From positions 1 through 16,013 of the forward strand of contig UQUO01000044.1 of NCBI GenBank assembly GCA_900544295.1: a DNA stretch of 16,013 nucleotides. Direction: 5' to 3'. A program made the translations under genes and the position numbers. The DNA comes from an uncultured Eubacteriales bacterium (GTDB lineage: Bacteria > Bacillota > Clostridia > Oscillospirales > Oscillospiraceae). Each line of letters opens with the position of its first letter. Within the stretch, counting starts at the first letter, position 1. Below, piece after piece: positions 7,070-15,876 of this stretch. The notes under the pieces are model-generated. The model did no database searches. It was not told the origin of the DNA and was given only the letters and a program-made list of their open reading frames with translations.

Positions 7070-8437
7070 CTACATGCCGGGGAAGCCGCCCATGCCGGGC
7101 ATGCCGGGGAAGCCTCCGCCCATTTTGGCGAATTTCTTCATCTTGCGGCTGTTGCCGGACATCTGCTTCACGAGCTGGAGCATCATGTCGTACTGCTTGA
7201 GCAGGCGGTTGACCTCGACAACAGAGGTGCCGGAGCCCGCGGCTATGCGCTTTTTGCGGGAGTTGCCGAGGATGGCGGGGTTTTCCCTCTCCTTCGGCGT
7301 CATGGAGAGGATGATGGCCTCGGTGCGGGCCATGGCCTTCTCGTCCACCTTTGCGCCCTTGAGGCCCTTGGCGTTCATGCCCAGCATGCCCGCTATGTCC
7401 TCCATGGAGCCCATGCCCTTGAGCTGCTTCATCTGCTCCAGGTAGTCGGCCAGGGTGAAGCGGTTCTGGCGCAGGCGCTCGGCCATCTCGGCGGCCTTCT
7501 TCTCGTCGAGCGTCTGCTCGGCCTTCTCGATGAGGGTGAGCACGTCGCCCATGCCGAGGATGCGGCCCGCCATGCGGTCCGGGTGGAAGGCCTCTATCTG
7601 GTCCAGCTTCTCGCCTATGCCGGCGAATTTTATGGGCTTGCCCGTCACCGCCGTGACGGAGAGCGCCGCGCCGCCGCGCGCGTCGCCGTCCAGCTTCGTG
7701 AGCATGACGCCCGTGACGTCCAGCGCCTCGTCGAAGGCGGAGGCCGCATTCACCGCGTCCTGACCCGTCATCGCGTCCACGACCAGCATGATCTCCGCCG
7801 GCTCCGTCGCGGCCTTGATGTTCCTGAGCTCGTCCATGAGCTCTTCGTCTATGTGCAGGCGGCCCGCCGTGTCGAGGAAGACGAGGTCGCTGCCGAACTT
7901 CTTCGCATGGGCTATGCCGGCCTTGGCTATCTCCACGGGGTCGCCCTGGCCCATCTGGAAGACGGGGATGCCCAGCTTCTCGCCCACGGTCTCCAGCTGC
8001 TTTATGGCCGCCGGGCGGTACACGTCGCAGGCCACGAGCAGCGGGCGCTTGCCCTGCTTTTTCATGAGCGCCGCCAGCTTTGCGCCGTTCGTCGTCTTGC
8101 CCGCGCCCTGCAGGCCGACGAGCATGCAGACGCTCGGGCTCTTCGAGGAGATGTTGAGCTTGCGGTTCTCGCTGCCCATGAGTGCACAGAGCTCCTCGTT
8201 GACTATCTTCACGACCATCTGCGCCGGGGTCAGGCTCTCCATGACCTCCGCGCCCTTCGCGCGCTCGGAGACGCGCTTTACAAAGTCCTTGACGACCTTG
8301 TAGCTCACGTCCGCCTCCAGCAGCGCAAGGCGCACCTCGCGCATGGCCTCGTTCACGTCCGTCTCGGTCAGGCGGCCCTTGCCCCTGAGCTTCTTGAACG
8401 TGGCATTCAGTTTGTCCGAAAGGCTCTCAAAAGCCAA
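7070..8437 (-). CDS. ffh: Signal recognition particle GTPase Ffh (SRP54)
   Basis: Ffh binds SRP RNA and nascent signal or membrane sequences and targets ribosomes to the membrane with FtsY. The 455-residue product has the N domain (MAFESLSDKL, LALLEADVSYKVVKDF), the G domain with P-loop GLQGAGKTT (108-116), DVYRPAA, DTAGR (189-193) and TKLDGDARGG (247-256), and a Met-rich M domain with the SRP-RNA-binding SGTSVVEVNRLLKQY. The C-terminal tail is Gly-Phe-Pro-Met rich (GGGFPGMPGM). The frame extends 51 codons further upstream, but TTG at 8435-8437 is chosen because GGAGGTG sits five bases before it and the protein then begins MAFE like other Ffh. It starts 13 bases after the ylxM stop. Confidence 0.97.
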   Translation of the reverse strand: MAFESLSDKLNATFKKLRGKGRLTETDVNEAMREVRLALLEADVSYKVVKDFVKRVSERAKGAEVMESLTPAQMVVKIVNEELCALMGSENRKLNISSKSPSVCMLVGLQGAGKTTNGAKLAALMKKQGKRPLLVACDVYRPAAIKQLETVGEKLGIPVFQMGQGDPVEIAKAGIAHAKKFGSDLVFLDTAGRLHIDEELMDELRNIKAATEPAEIMLVVDAMTGQDAVNAASAFDEALDVTGVMLTKLDGDARGGAALSVTAVTGKPIKFAGIGEKLDQIEAFHPDRMAGRILGMGDVLTLIEKAEQTLDEKKAAEMAERLRQNRFTLADYLEQMKQLKGMGSMEDIAGMLGMNAKGLKGAKVDEKAMARTEAIILSMTPKERENPAILGNSRKKRIAAGSGTSVVEVNRLLKQYDMMLQLVKQMSGNSRKMKKFAKMGGGFPGMPGMGGFPGM

Positions 8438-8442
8438 AGCGA

Positions 8443-8449
8443 CACCTCC
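8443..8449 (-). promoter_or_regulatory. Ribosome binding site deciding the ffh TTG start
   Basis: GGAGGTG on the minus strand, five bases before TTG 8437, sits between the ylxM stop and ffh. It excludes the longer in-frame start at 8590, which would overlap ylxM and add a non-conserved, Arg/Pro-rich extension. Confidence 0.85.
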
Positions 8450-8450
8450 G

Positions 8451-8804
8451 TCAGTCGTCCAGGCCCCGAAGTTCTTCCATGACCTCGCGGGCAACGCTCC
8501 TTGCCTCGGCGTCCGGGGAGGAGAGCAGGCCGGAAAGCCGCGCCTCCACGCCCGAGAGCGCCTCGCGCCTGGCGCGGAAGCGGGCGACAAGGCCCGTCTT
8601 GGCCTCGATGTCCCGCAGCGTGGCCTCGGCGCGCCTGATGATGTCCCACACGCCCTGGCGGGAGATGCCCGTCAAGGCCGCTATCTCGGCCAGGGAGAGG
8701 TCCTCGTTGTAGTGCAAATCGAAATACTCGCGCTGCTTTTCCGTCAGCAGCTCCCCGTAGAAGTCGAAGAGCATCGTCCGCAGCACGGCCTCCTCCGCTG
8801 CCAA
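8451..8804 (-). CDS. ylxM: YlxM-family helix-turn-helix protein, SRP operon partner (UPF0122)
   Basis: This small protein (117 residues) is mostly helical. It has LLTEKQREYFDLHYNEDLSL followed by the sigma-factor-region-4-like helix-turn-helix AEIAALTGISRQGVWDIIRRAE. YlxM genes sit directly upstream of ffh in Gram-positive bacteria, and the protein has been linked to SRP (stimulation of Ffh/FtsY activity in streptococci). The start is taken as TTG (8802-8804) because GGGAGGTG lies seven bases upstream. An internal ATG at residue 11 (MLFDFYGELL) also fits homologues but lacks its own ribosome binding site. It is the first gene of the operon, behind a consensus promoter. The C-terminal part after about residue 75 is family-variable. 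Confidence 0.92.
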   Translation of the reverse strand: MAAEEAVLRTMLFDFYGELLTEKQREYFDLHYNEDLSLAEIAALTGISRQGVWDIIRRAEATLRDIEAKTGLVARFRARREALSGVEARLSGLLSSPDAEARSVAREVMEELRGLDD

Positions 8805-8822
8805 CCCGAGCCACCTCCCATG

Positions 8823-8844
8823 TGTAAAGCAAGGCCGCTTTACA
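8823..8844. promoter_or_regulatory. Inverted repeat in the ylxM leader (operator or hairpin)
   Basis: TGTAAAGC (8823-8830) and GCTTTACA (8837-8844) form a perfect 8-bp inverted repeat with a six-base centre. It lies just after the predicted transcription start of the ylxM operon and ends a few bases before the ylxM ribosome binding site. It could be a repressor site (TGTAAA-N10-TTTACA) or an RNA hairpin that tunes translation. I do not recognise the site as that of a specific regulator. Confidence 0.45.
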
Positions 8845-8855
8845 AAGCCTTATGG

Positions 8856-8884
8856 ATTATACACGTCCGCGCGGCGGCTGTCAA
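8856..8884 (-). promoter_or_regulatory. Consensus sigma-70 promoter of the ylxM-ffh-rpsP operon
   Basis: The minus strand reads TTGACA (8879-8884), 17 bases, then TATAAT (8856-8861): both hexamers and the spacing match consensus exactly. Transcription should begin near 8850, leaving a leader of roughly 45 bases. This strength suits a translation and secretion operon. Confidence 0.92.
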
Positions 8885-8962
8885 GTGTTTTTCTTTAACA
8901 GCCCCCCGGTATATGAAGCGCCCGGGCGGGGAAAAGTAATCCATGCCAAAAAACGAAAAGAC

Positions 8963-8968
8963 AGGTGA
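8963..8968 (+). promoter_or_regulatory. Ribosome binding site deciding the glucan synthase start
   Basis: AGGTGA lies five bases before ATG 8974. The in-frame GTG at 8965 falls inside this site and so is not the likely start. No convincing promoter reading in this direction is visible in 8805-8962; TATATG at 8910-8915 has no good -35 partner. Confidence 0.7.
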
Positions 8969-8973
8969 TAAAA

Positions 8974-11900
8974 ATGTCCGAAACCAGCGGCGCCGCGGTG
9001 CGCGGCCGGGCGCTCTCGCGGGAGCTGGGGCGCATGCTCGCCCTCATAGGCCGGGAGCAGGACAGGCTCTCCGAAAAGGGCCGGGAGCTGCCCCCGGGCG
9101 CGGACTGGCTGCTCGACAACTGGTATCTGATAGAGCGCGAGGGGAAGCTCGCGGCCTCGGAGCTGCGGCGCGCGGGGCGCCTGCGCGCCTCGGGCGGCAG
9201 CGCCCTCATCGTCTCGGCCTGCCGCGCCCTGGCGGACGAGGACGGCGGTGCCGTCACGGCCCAGAGCGCGGCGCGTTTCCTGGCGGATTTTCAGCGCGGG
9301 CAGCCCCTCACGATGCGTGAGCTGGGCCTTTTCGCGCCCGCCCTGCGTTTTGCCCTCGTCGGCAAGATAGCCGGGAGCCTCCGCGGCGGTCTCGACGCGG
9401 GGCTGCTCTCGCGCTGCATAGGCTCCCTGCGCCTTTTCTCCACGCTGGACCTCACGGCCCTGCTGGAGGGCGCTGACCTGGTCGAGGCCGCCCTGCGCCG
9501 CGACCCTGCGGGCGTCTACCCGCAGATGGACGAGCGCAGCCGCGCAGCCTGCCGGGAGCGTGTGCGCGTCCTTGCCAAAAGGCGCGGGCTTGGCGAGGCC
9601 GCCTGCGCCGAGCTCCTGCTGGCCGAATGCGGCGAGGGCGGCGTCTGCGAGCTGCTCTCGCCGCCGGAGCGCTCCGGCCGGGGCCTCGCCCTGGCCCAGC
9701 TGCTGCCCGCCCTTGCCCTCTCGGCGCTGCTGGGGCTCGGTTTTCGCAGCCTCACGCTCTTTTTCCTCGCCCTGCCCATCCTCTGGGAGCTGGGCAAGGC
9801 GGTCTGTGACTTTGTGCTTCTGCGCGTCCTGCCGCCGAGGCCGCCCTTCAGGCTGGAGCTGGCCTCGGGCGTCCCGGCGGAGGGGCGCTGCCTGTGCGTC
9901 GTCTCCTCCCTGCTCTCGGGGCCGGAGTCCGGGCCGGAGCTCGCGCGGCGCATAGAGGAGTTCTCCCTCGCCTCGCGCGACTGCGGCAAAAACCTCATGT
10001 TCGGCCTGCTGGCGGACCTGCCCGAGGCCCGCGAGCGCGCCCTGCCCGGCGACGGCGAGGCCACGGAGGCCGCCGTGAGGGCCGTGGAGGCGCTAAACGA
10101 CAAATACGGCGGCGGCTTTTTCCTCTTCTGCCGCCGCAGGACGCTGCGGGAGCGGGACGGCGTCTGGGCGGGGCACGAGCGCAAGCGCGGGGCCCTGCTG
10201 GCCCTGGCGCGCCTGCTGCGCGGGGATCCCGGCGGGCTCGCCGTCCTCGCGGGGGACCCTGCGCTCCTTAGGTACACGAAATACATCCTCACCCTGGACG
10301 CGGACACGCGCCTGCTGCCGGGCGCGGCGCGGGAGCTCATAGGCGCGATGCTCCACCCCCTGAACCGCCCGGTGTTCGGCCCCGGGCGCGTCGTCGTGTC
10401 CGGACACGGGCTCATACACCCGCGCATGGGCGTGGAGCTCTCCTCGGCGGTGAAGACGCCCTTCTCCCGGCTCATGGCCGGCGCGGGCGGCACGGACCCC
10501 TACGGCGGGGCCTGCGGCGAGGTCTGGATGGACCTGACGGGCCGGGGCGGCTTTGCGGGCAAGGGCATCCTGGATGTGGACGCCCTGCTCTTCGGCTGCT
10601 CCGACCTGCCCGAGAACCTCATCCTCTCCCACGACGCCGTGGAGGGCGCCATCCTGCGCGGGGGCTATATGAGCGACACGGAGCTGACGGACGGCTTCCC
10701 CTCGAAGCCCGCGGCCTATTTCCGCCGCCTGCACCGCTGGGTGCGCGGGGACTGGCAGAACATCTCCTTCATTCTCCGGCGCGGGCGGAACTTTGCCTTT
10801 GCGGAGCGCTGGAAGCTTTTCGACAGCCTGCGCCGGAGCCTTTTTGCGCCCTTCTGCCTGGGGGCGATAGTCTGGGCGGTCTGCCTGCCCTCTGCGGCCT
10901 CGCTCTGCGCGGGGCTGCTCGCCTCCTGTTCGCTGTGTACGGGCCTGCTGCCGGCGCTGGGCTTTGCCCTCTTCCGCCGGGACCGGGAGCGCCTGAGCTC
11001 CGACGTGCCGCACGGCGCCACGGGCCGCCTGCTGCAGATCCTGCTCCGGGCCCTGCTGCTGCCCTGGGAGGCCCTGACCTGCCTGGGCGCAGCCGCCCTC
11101 GCCCTCTGGCGCATGGGCGTCTCGAAGAAGAACCTCCTCGCCTGGCAGACTGCCGCCCAGTCGGAGGGCCGGGCGCGCAAAGCTCTGGAGCCCTGGCCGC
11201 TGGCCTTCACGGGCCTGGCGCTCACCCTGCTCTCGCCCGCGCCGGCGGGGCGGGCCTTCGGCCTTGTCTGGCTGGCCGCGGCCTTTGCCGTGCCGGGCCT
11301 GGGCAGGCAGAGGGCCCCCGTCCCGCCCCTGCCCGAGGCCGACAGGAGCTTCCTTCTGGGCGAGGCGGCGAAGATCTGGCAGTATTTTGCCGCCTTCTGC
11401 GGTCCGGAGGACAACTACCTGCCCCCCGACAACTGGCAGGAGCAGCCGCCCACCGGCCTTGCGCACCGGACCTCGCCCACGAATATCGGCCTTGCCATGG
11501 TCTCCGCCCTCGCGGCTGCGGACCTCGGCCTTTGCTCCGCGCCCGAGGCTGCGGGGCTCATCGAGCGCATCCTCACGACCTGCGAGGCGCTACCCAAGTG
11601 GCGCGGCCACCTCTACAACTGGTACGACACGCGCTCTCTGCGCCCCCTCGCGCCCAAATACGTCTCCACCGTGGACAGCGGCAACTTTGCCGCCTGCCTC
11701 GCGGCGCTCAGGCGCGGGCTGGAGGACTACGCGAGGCCGGATCTCGCCGCGCGCGCCGGCGCGCTTTATGAGGCGATGGATTTCCGCCCGCTCTACGACG
11801 CCGAGCGCCGCCTCTTCCGCATAGGCTGGGACGAGAGCGCACAGAAGCTCTCAGACGGGCTCTACGACCTGCTCTCCAGCGAGGCGCGGCTCACGGGCTA

Positions 11901-14900
11901 CCTCGCCGTGGCGAGGGGCGAGGCCCCGCGCCGCCACTGGCGGCGGCTCTCGCGCGCCCTGGTGTCGAAGGACGGCTACCGCGGCATGGCCAGCTGGACG
12001 GGGACGATGTTCGAATATCTCATGCCCGAGCTCTTCCTGCCCCTGTGCCGGGACAGCCTGCTCTGGGAGAGCGCGCGCTTCTGTCTCTACGTCCAGCGCA
12101 GGGACAGGGCCGGCGGCGGGCTCTGGGGCCAGTCCGAGAGCGCCTTTTTCTCCCTGGACCCCTCGCTCAGCTACCGCTACAAGGCCCACGGCTGCCAGTC
12201 CCTGGCGCTCCGGCGCGGCATGGGCGCGGACATGGTCGTCTCCCCGTATTCTAGCTTCCTGGCCCTGGCCGTGGAGCCGCGCGCCGCGGTGCGGAACCTT
12301 CGCAGGCTCTGCGAAAGGGGCTTCACCGGCCGCTTCGGCCTCTGGGAGGCTGTGGACTTCACGCCCTCCCGCACCTCCGGCCGGGGCGGCGAGAGCGTGC
12401 GCTGCGTCATGTCCCACCACCTGGGCATGAGCCTTGCCGCCATAGACAACTGCCTCTCGGACAATATAATGTGCCGCCGCTTCATGTCCGACCCCGCCAT
12501 GAGCGCCCACCGCTGCCTGCTCGAAGAGCGCCTGCCTCTGGGCGCGGTGACGCTCCGGCGTCGCGGCGGGCCGGAGCCCGAAAAGCCCGCCCGCAGCCCC
12601 GGCCCCGGCTGGGAGGCGGGCGGAGCCTGCCCGGACGCGGCCTTTCCGCGCTGCTACCCCGTCTCTAACGGGGTCTACCATCTCACGCTCGCCTCCAGCG
12701 GCCTCGCCTCGGCCTGCGCCGGGGGCATAGGCATATACCGCGGCCCCGACGATCCCCTCACCGGCCCCGCGGGCCTGCGCATATACTTTGAGACGCCCGA
12801 GGGCAGGACAGATCTCCTGCCCCTGCCCGGGGCCGCCGGCGGCCTCAGCTTCAGCCACGCCTTCAGGGGCGGGGCGCTCAGCTTCGAGGGCGAGAGCGAT
12901 GCGCTCCACAGCCTCTGCTCCGCCGCCGTCTCGGCCCGGGACCTCTGCGAGGTGCGCTTTGTGGAGCTGAAGAGCCCGCGCGCCCTGGAGGGGCGGCTCT
13001 GCCTGGAGTTCGAGCCCATGCTGGCGCGGCTCCGGGACTGGGAGGGCCACCCGGCCTACTGGCGGCTCGGCCTGCACGCCGAAGTGCGCGAGGGTGCGCT
13101 GCTCATCCGCCGCCTGCCGCGCGGGGAAGTGCGCGAGTGCTGGCTCTGCCTGCGCTCAAACCGCCCGCTCGACTGCCGCGCGGACGCCCTGGGCGAACCG
13201 CTGGGCTGGCTCTCGCACCCCTTCGTCCGGGCCTCGACCCCGGCCTTCGCGCCGATGTCGGGCAGTTTTTCCGCGCGCTTCGCCCTGGCCTTCGGGCCTA
13301 CGGCGGAGGAGGCCATGGCGGCCGCCTCGCGCGGGCTCAACGCCGCGGCCCAGGATTTTGCCGACCTGCTCTCCGCCCGCGCCGCCCTGGGCGGCATGGG
13401 CGCGCGCGAGCTTTCCGCCGCGCTCGACATGGCGGGCGCGCTGGTCTTTCCGCGCTATACCGGGGCCGCGTCCAGGAATTCCCTCTGGCGCATCGGCGTC
13501 TCCGGCGACCTGCCCGTCGTCTGCGCCCTGCTGGAGGACGAAAACCAGCTGCGCGCCGCGCGCGAGCTCATACGCAGGCAGGACCTGCTGCGCGTCTGCG
13601 GCGTGCGGAGCGACCTCGTCTTCCTCACCCGCGAGGGCGGGGACTACTTCAGCCGCCTCGCCCGCTCCGTGGCGGAGCTGCTGCAAAGGGACGGCCTGGA
13701 GGCCATGCTGGGCGCGCCCGGCGGGGTCCACACGGCCCCCTGCGCCGGCGCGGAGGACATCCTGAAATGCGCCGCCCTTGCCGTTGACCTCTCCCGGCCC
13801 TCGGGGCCGGAGCCTGAGCCGCCCGCGCAAAGCCGCCCGCCCCTGCCGGAGCCCCGGCGCGCGGGGCGCTGTTCCTGGCGCTGGCTGCCGGACGGCGGTT
13901 TCGAGCTGGACGCGCGTCAGGGCCTGCCCCCGCGCGCCTGGAGCCTGCCCCTCACGAACGGGAACTTCGGCTGCCTCGCGGCCGACTGCGGCCCGGCGGG
14001 CATGTGGCTGGGCAACGCCCGCGAAACGCGCGTGGACAAGGGCCTCGACGGCGACCTCGCCTCCTGCGGCTCCGAGGCGCTCCTGTGCGCCGGCGAGAGC
14101 CTCTTTGCCGGGGCGCGGGTGCGCTTCGGCTTCGGCTGGGCCGCGTGGGAAAAGGGCGCGGCGCGCGTGACGCTGTTCGTGCCCCAGGGCGCGGACGCGC
14201 GGCTCATGATAATCGAAAACGCCCCGGCTGACCTGGTCTGGGAGCTGCATCCCGCCCTCGCCTGGGAAGCGCGGGACGCGGCCTTCGTCCGCACGCGCGC
14301 GCAGGACGGGGCGCTGCTGGCCTCAAACCCCCGCGGCGGCGCGCCGGAGCTCACCTTCCGCGCCGCCTTCTCCTGCGAGGCCCGGCTCACGGCCTCCGAG
14401 GCCGGCCTGCCGCTCTTCAGGGCGGAGCTGCCCGGAGGGGAAACGCGCGTTATCGCCTGCGGCTTTCTGCCCTCAGCGGAGCTGCACCGCCTTGCGGAGC
14501 CGGAGCGCGCCCTCGCGCTGCTCGATGAAACGAAGCGCCGCTGGGCCGCGCTCACGGGCAGGCTGAAGATCAAGACGCCCCATCCGGAGCTCGACCGCTA
14601 TATGAACGGCTGGGCCGTATACCAAACCCTGGCCTGCCGCCTGCTGGCGCGCACTTCCATCTACCAGAGCGGCGGGGCCTACGGCTTCCGCGACCAGCTG
14701 CAGGACGCGGTGAACCTTCTGCCCGTCGCTTCCGCCCCGGCGCGGGAGCGCATCCTTGCCGCCTGCGCCCACCAGTACGAGGAGGGCGACGTCATGCACT
14801 GGTGGCACGAGGGCGAGCCGGACCGCGGCGTGCGCACGCGCTGCTCGGACGACCTGCTCTGGCTGCCCTGGGCGGTCTGCGAATACGTCGAAAAGACGGG

Positions 14901-15876
14901 CGAGCGCGCCCTGCTGGACGAGCTGCGGCCCTATCTCGACTCCCCGCCCCTCGAAAAACACGAGGACAGCCGCTACGAGGCCGCGCGGCCTTCCGAGCGC
15001 GCCGGCACGGTGCTGGAGCACGCGGCGCTGGCGCTGCGCCTCGTCATAAGGCGGGGCGTGGGCGAGCACGGCCTGCCGCTCATGGGCGCGGGGGACTGGA
15101 ACGACGGCATGGACCAGGTCGGCGCGGCGGGCCGGGGCGAGAGCGTCTGGCTGGCCTGGTTTTTCGCGCACACGGCTCGGCGCTTTGCGCCTCTGCTGGA
15201 CAGGGCGGGCGACAGGCCGGGCGCGGCGGCGCTGCTCTCGGCGGCCTCGCGCCTGGGCCGGGCCGCGGCCCGGGCCTGGGACGGGCAGTGGTTCCTGCGC
15301 GGCTACTTTGACGACGGCGCGCCCCTCGGCTCCTCAAAGGGCCGGGCCTGCCGAATAGACTCCGTGGCCCAGAGCTGGGCCGCCTTCTGCGCCGAGGCCC
15401 CGCCGGAGCGCGTGGACGCCGCCCTGGACGCCGCCCTGGAGCGCCTGCGCGACGGCCCCAACGGCCCCGTAAAGCTCTTCGACCCGCCCTTCGGCGAGGG
15501 CGCGGAGCGCGCGGGCTATATCTCCAGCTACGGCCCGGGTTTCCGTGAAAACGGCGGGCAGTACACGCACGGGGCCATATGGCTGGCCCTGGCCCTGCTG
15601 AGCCGGGGCCGCCGGGCGGAGGGGCTGGAGGTTCTGCTGGCTCTGCTGCCGAAGGAGAGCCCCGAATACGGCGCGGAGCCCTACGTCCTGGCCGCCGACG
15701 TCTATACGAACCCGGAGCGCTACGGCCAGGCGGGCTGGAGCTGGTATACCGGCTCCGCGGGCTGGTACCTGCGCGCCGTGCTTGAGGGCCTCTTCGGCCT
15801 GCGGATGGAGTCCGGCCGCCTCAGCCTGCCTGAGCTGCCTGAGGGCTGGGAGCTGAGTATAGATACCGAAATATGA
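8974..15876 (+). CDS. ndvB: Cyclic beta-1,2-glucan synthase (NdvB/ChvB/Cgs family), GT84-glycoamylase-GH94
   Basis: This 2300-residue membrane enzyme should polymerise UDP-glucose into beta-1,2-glucan and close it into rings. The N-terminal region has LLDNWYLIE (about 45-53). Two membrane helices (238-284) precede the GT84 catalytic domain, with LTLDADT (DAD 442-444), LSHDAVEG (551-558) and RRLHRWVRGDWQ (584-595). More membrane helices follow at 623-666, 690-714 and 741-776. The glycoamylase-like cyclisation domain (about 790-1200; PF10091, classed as GH189 from memory) has PTNIGL (835-840), GGLWGQSESAFF, WEAVDF and MSHHLGMS. GH94 parts follow: a beta-sandwich (from about 1225), SLWRIGVSGDLP (1503-1514), NGNFG (1662-1666), GAYGFRDQLQD, HWWHEGEPDRGVRTR and GDWNDGM (2040-2046) with the general acid Asp, then YTGSAGW near the end. 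All modules look intact. Proteobacterial homologues are about 2800 residues, so this is compact. GC content is visibly above that of the operon. No exporter gene adjoins it within the window. Confidence 0.93.
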   Translation: MSETSGAAVRGRALSRELGRMLALIGREQDRLSEKGRELPPGADWLLDNWYLIEREGKLAASELRRAGRLRASGGSALIVSACRALADEDGGAVTAQSAARFLADFQRGQPLTMRELGLFAPALRFALVGKIAGSLRGGLDAGLLSRCIGSLRLFSTLDLTALLEGADLVEAALRRDPAGVYPQMDERSRAACRERVRVLAKRRGLGEAACAELLLAECGEGGVCELLSPPERSGRGLALAQLLPALALSALLGLGFRSLTLFFLALPILWELGKAVCDFVLLRVLPPRPPFRLELASGVPAEGRCLCVVSSLLSGPESGPELARRIEEFSLASRDCGKNLMFGLLADLPEARERALPGDGEATEAAVRAVEALNDKYGGGFFLFCRRRTLRERDGVWAGHERKRGALLALARLLRGDPGGLAVLAGDPALLRYTKYILTLDADTRLLPGAARELIGAMLHPLNRPVFGPGRVVVSGHGLIHPRMGVELSSAVKTPFSRLMAGAGGTDPYGGACGEVWMDLTGRGGFAGKGILDVDALLFGCSDLPENLILSHDAVEGAILRGGYMSDTELTDGFPSKPAAYFRRLHRWVRGDWQNISFILRRGRNFAFAERWKLFDSLRRSLFAPFCLGAIVWAVCLPSAASLCAGLLASCSLCTGLLPALGFALFRRDRERLSSDVPHGATGRLLQILLRALLLPWEALTCLGAAALALWRMGVSKKNLLAWQTAAQSEGRARKALEPWPLAFTGLALTLLSPAPAGRAFGLVWLAAAFAVPGLGRQRAPVPPLPEADRSFLLGEAAKIWQYFAAFCGPEDNYLPPDNWQEQPPTGLAHRTSPTNIGLAMVSALAAADLGLCSAPEAAGLIERILTTCEALPKWRGHLYNWYDTRSLRPLAPKYVSTVDSGNFAACLAALRRGLEDYARPDLAARAGALYEAMDFRPLYDAERRLFRIGWDESAQKLSDGLYDLLSSEARLTGYLAVARGEAPRRHWRRLSRALVSKDGYRGMASWTGTMFEYLMPELFLPLCRDSLLWESARFCLYVQRRDRAGGGLWGQSESAFFSLDPSLSYRYKAHGCQSLALRRGMGADMVVSPYSSFLALAVEPRAAVRNLRRLCERGFTGRFGLWEAVDFTPSRTSGRGGESVRCVMSHHLGMSLAAIDNCLSDNIMCRRFMSDPAMSAHRCLLEERLPLGAVTLRRRGGPEPEKPARSPGPGWEAGGACPDAAFPRCYPVSNGVYHLTLASSGLASACAGGIGIYRGPDDPLTGPAGLRIYFETPEGRTDLLPLPGAAGGLSFSHAFRGGALSFEGESDALHSLCSAAVSARDLCEVRFVELKSPRALEGRLCLEFEPMLARLRDWEGHPAYWRLGLHAEVREGALLIRRLPRGEVRECWLCLRSNRPLDCRADALGEPLGWLSHPFVRASTPAFAPMSGSFSARFALAFGPTAEEAMAAASRGLNAAAQDFADLLSARAALGGMGARELSAALDMAGALVFPRYTGAASRNSLWRIGVSGDLPVVCALLEDENQLRAARELIRRQDLLRVCGVRSDLVFLTREGGDYFSRLARSVAELLQRDGLEAMLGAPGGVHTAPCAGAEDILKCAALAVDLSRPSGPEPEPPAQSRPPLPEPRRAGRCSWRWLPDGGFELDARQGLPPRAWSLPLTNGNFGCLAADCGPAGMWLGNARETRVDKGLDGDLASCGSEALLCAGESLFAGARVRFGFGWAAWEKGAARVTLFVPQGADARLMIIENAPADLVWELHPALAWEARDAAFVRTRAQDGALLASNPRGGAPELTFRAAFSCEARLTASEAGLPLFRAELPGGETRVIACGFLPSAELHRLAEPERALALLDETKRRWAALTGRLKIKTPHPELDRYMNGWAVYQTLACRLLARTSIYQSGGAYGFRDQLQDAVNLLPVASAPARERILAACAHQYEEGDVMHWWHEGEPDRGVRTRCSDDLLWLPWAVCEYVEKTGERALLDELRPYLDSPPLEKHEDSRYEAARPSERAGTVLEHAALALRLVIRRGVGEHGLPLMGAGDWNDGMDQVGAAGRGESVWLAWFFAHTARRFAPLLDRAGDRPGAAALLSAASRLGRAAARAWDGQWFLRGYFDDGAPLGSSKGRACRIDSVAQSWAAFCAEAPPERVDAALDAALERLRDGPNGPVKLFDPPFGEGAERAGYISSYGPGFRENGGQYTHGAIWLALALLSRGRRAEGLEVLLALLPKESPEYGAEPYVLAADVYTNPERYGQAGWSWYTGSAGWYLRAVLEGLFGLRMESGRLSLPELPEGWELSIDTEI

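Noticed and set aside
8438..8590. A longer ffh starting at 8590.
   Set aside because: It would overlap ylxM by about 140 bases and add a non-conserved Arg/Pro-rich leader; the TTG at 8437 gives the standard MAFE start after GGAGGTG.
8839..8863. Plus-strand promoter TTTACA...TATACA for the glucan synthase.
   Set aside because: The spacer is only 13 bases, and the hexamers are parts of the leader inverted repeat and of the minus-strand -10 box.
10093..14250. Long minus-strand open frames (300-460 codons) inside the glucan synthase.
   Set aside because: They lie antisense to an intact, motif-rich gene. Their products are Arg/Pro/Ala/Gly rich with no domain, and none has a plausible ribosome binding site and promoter.
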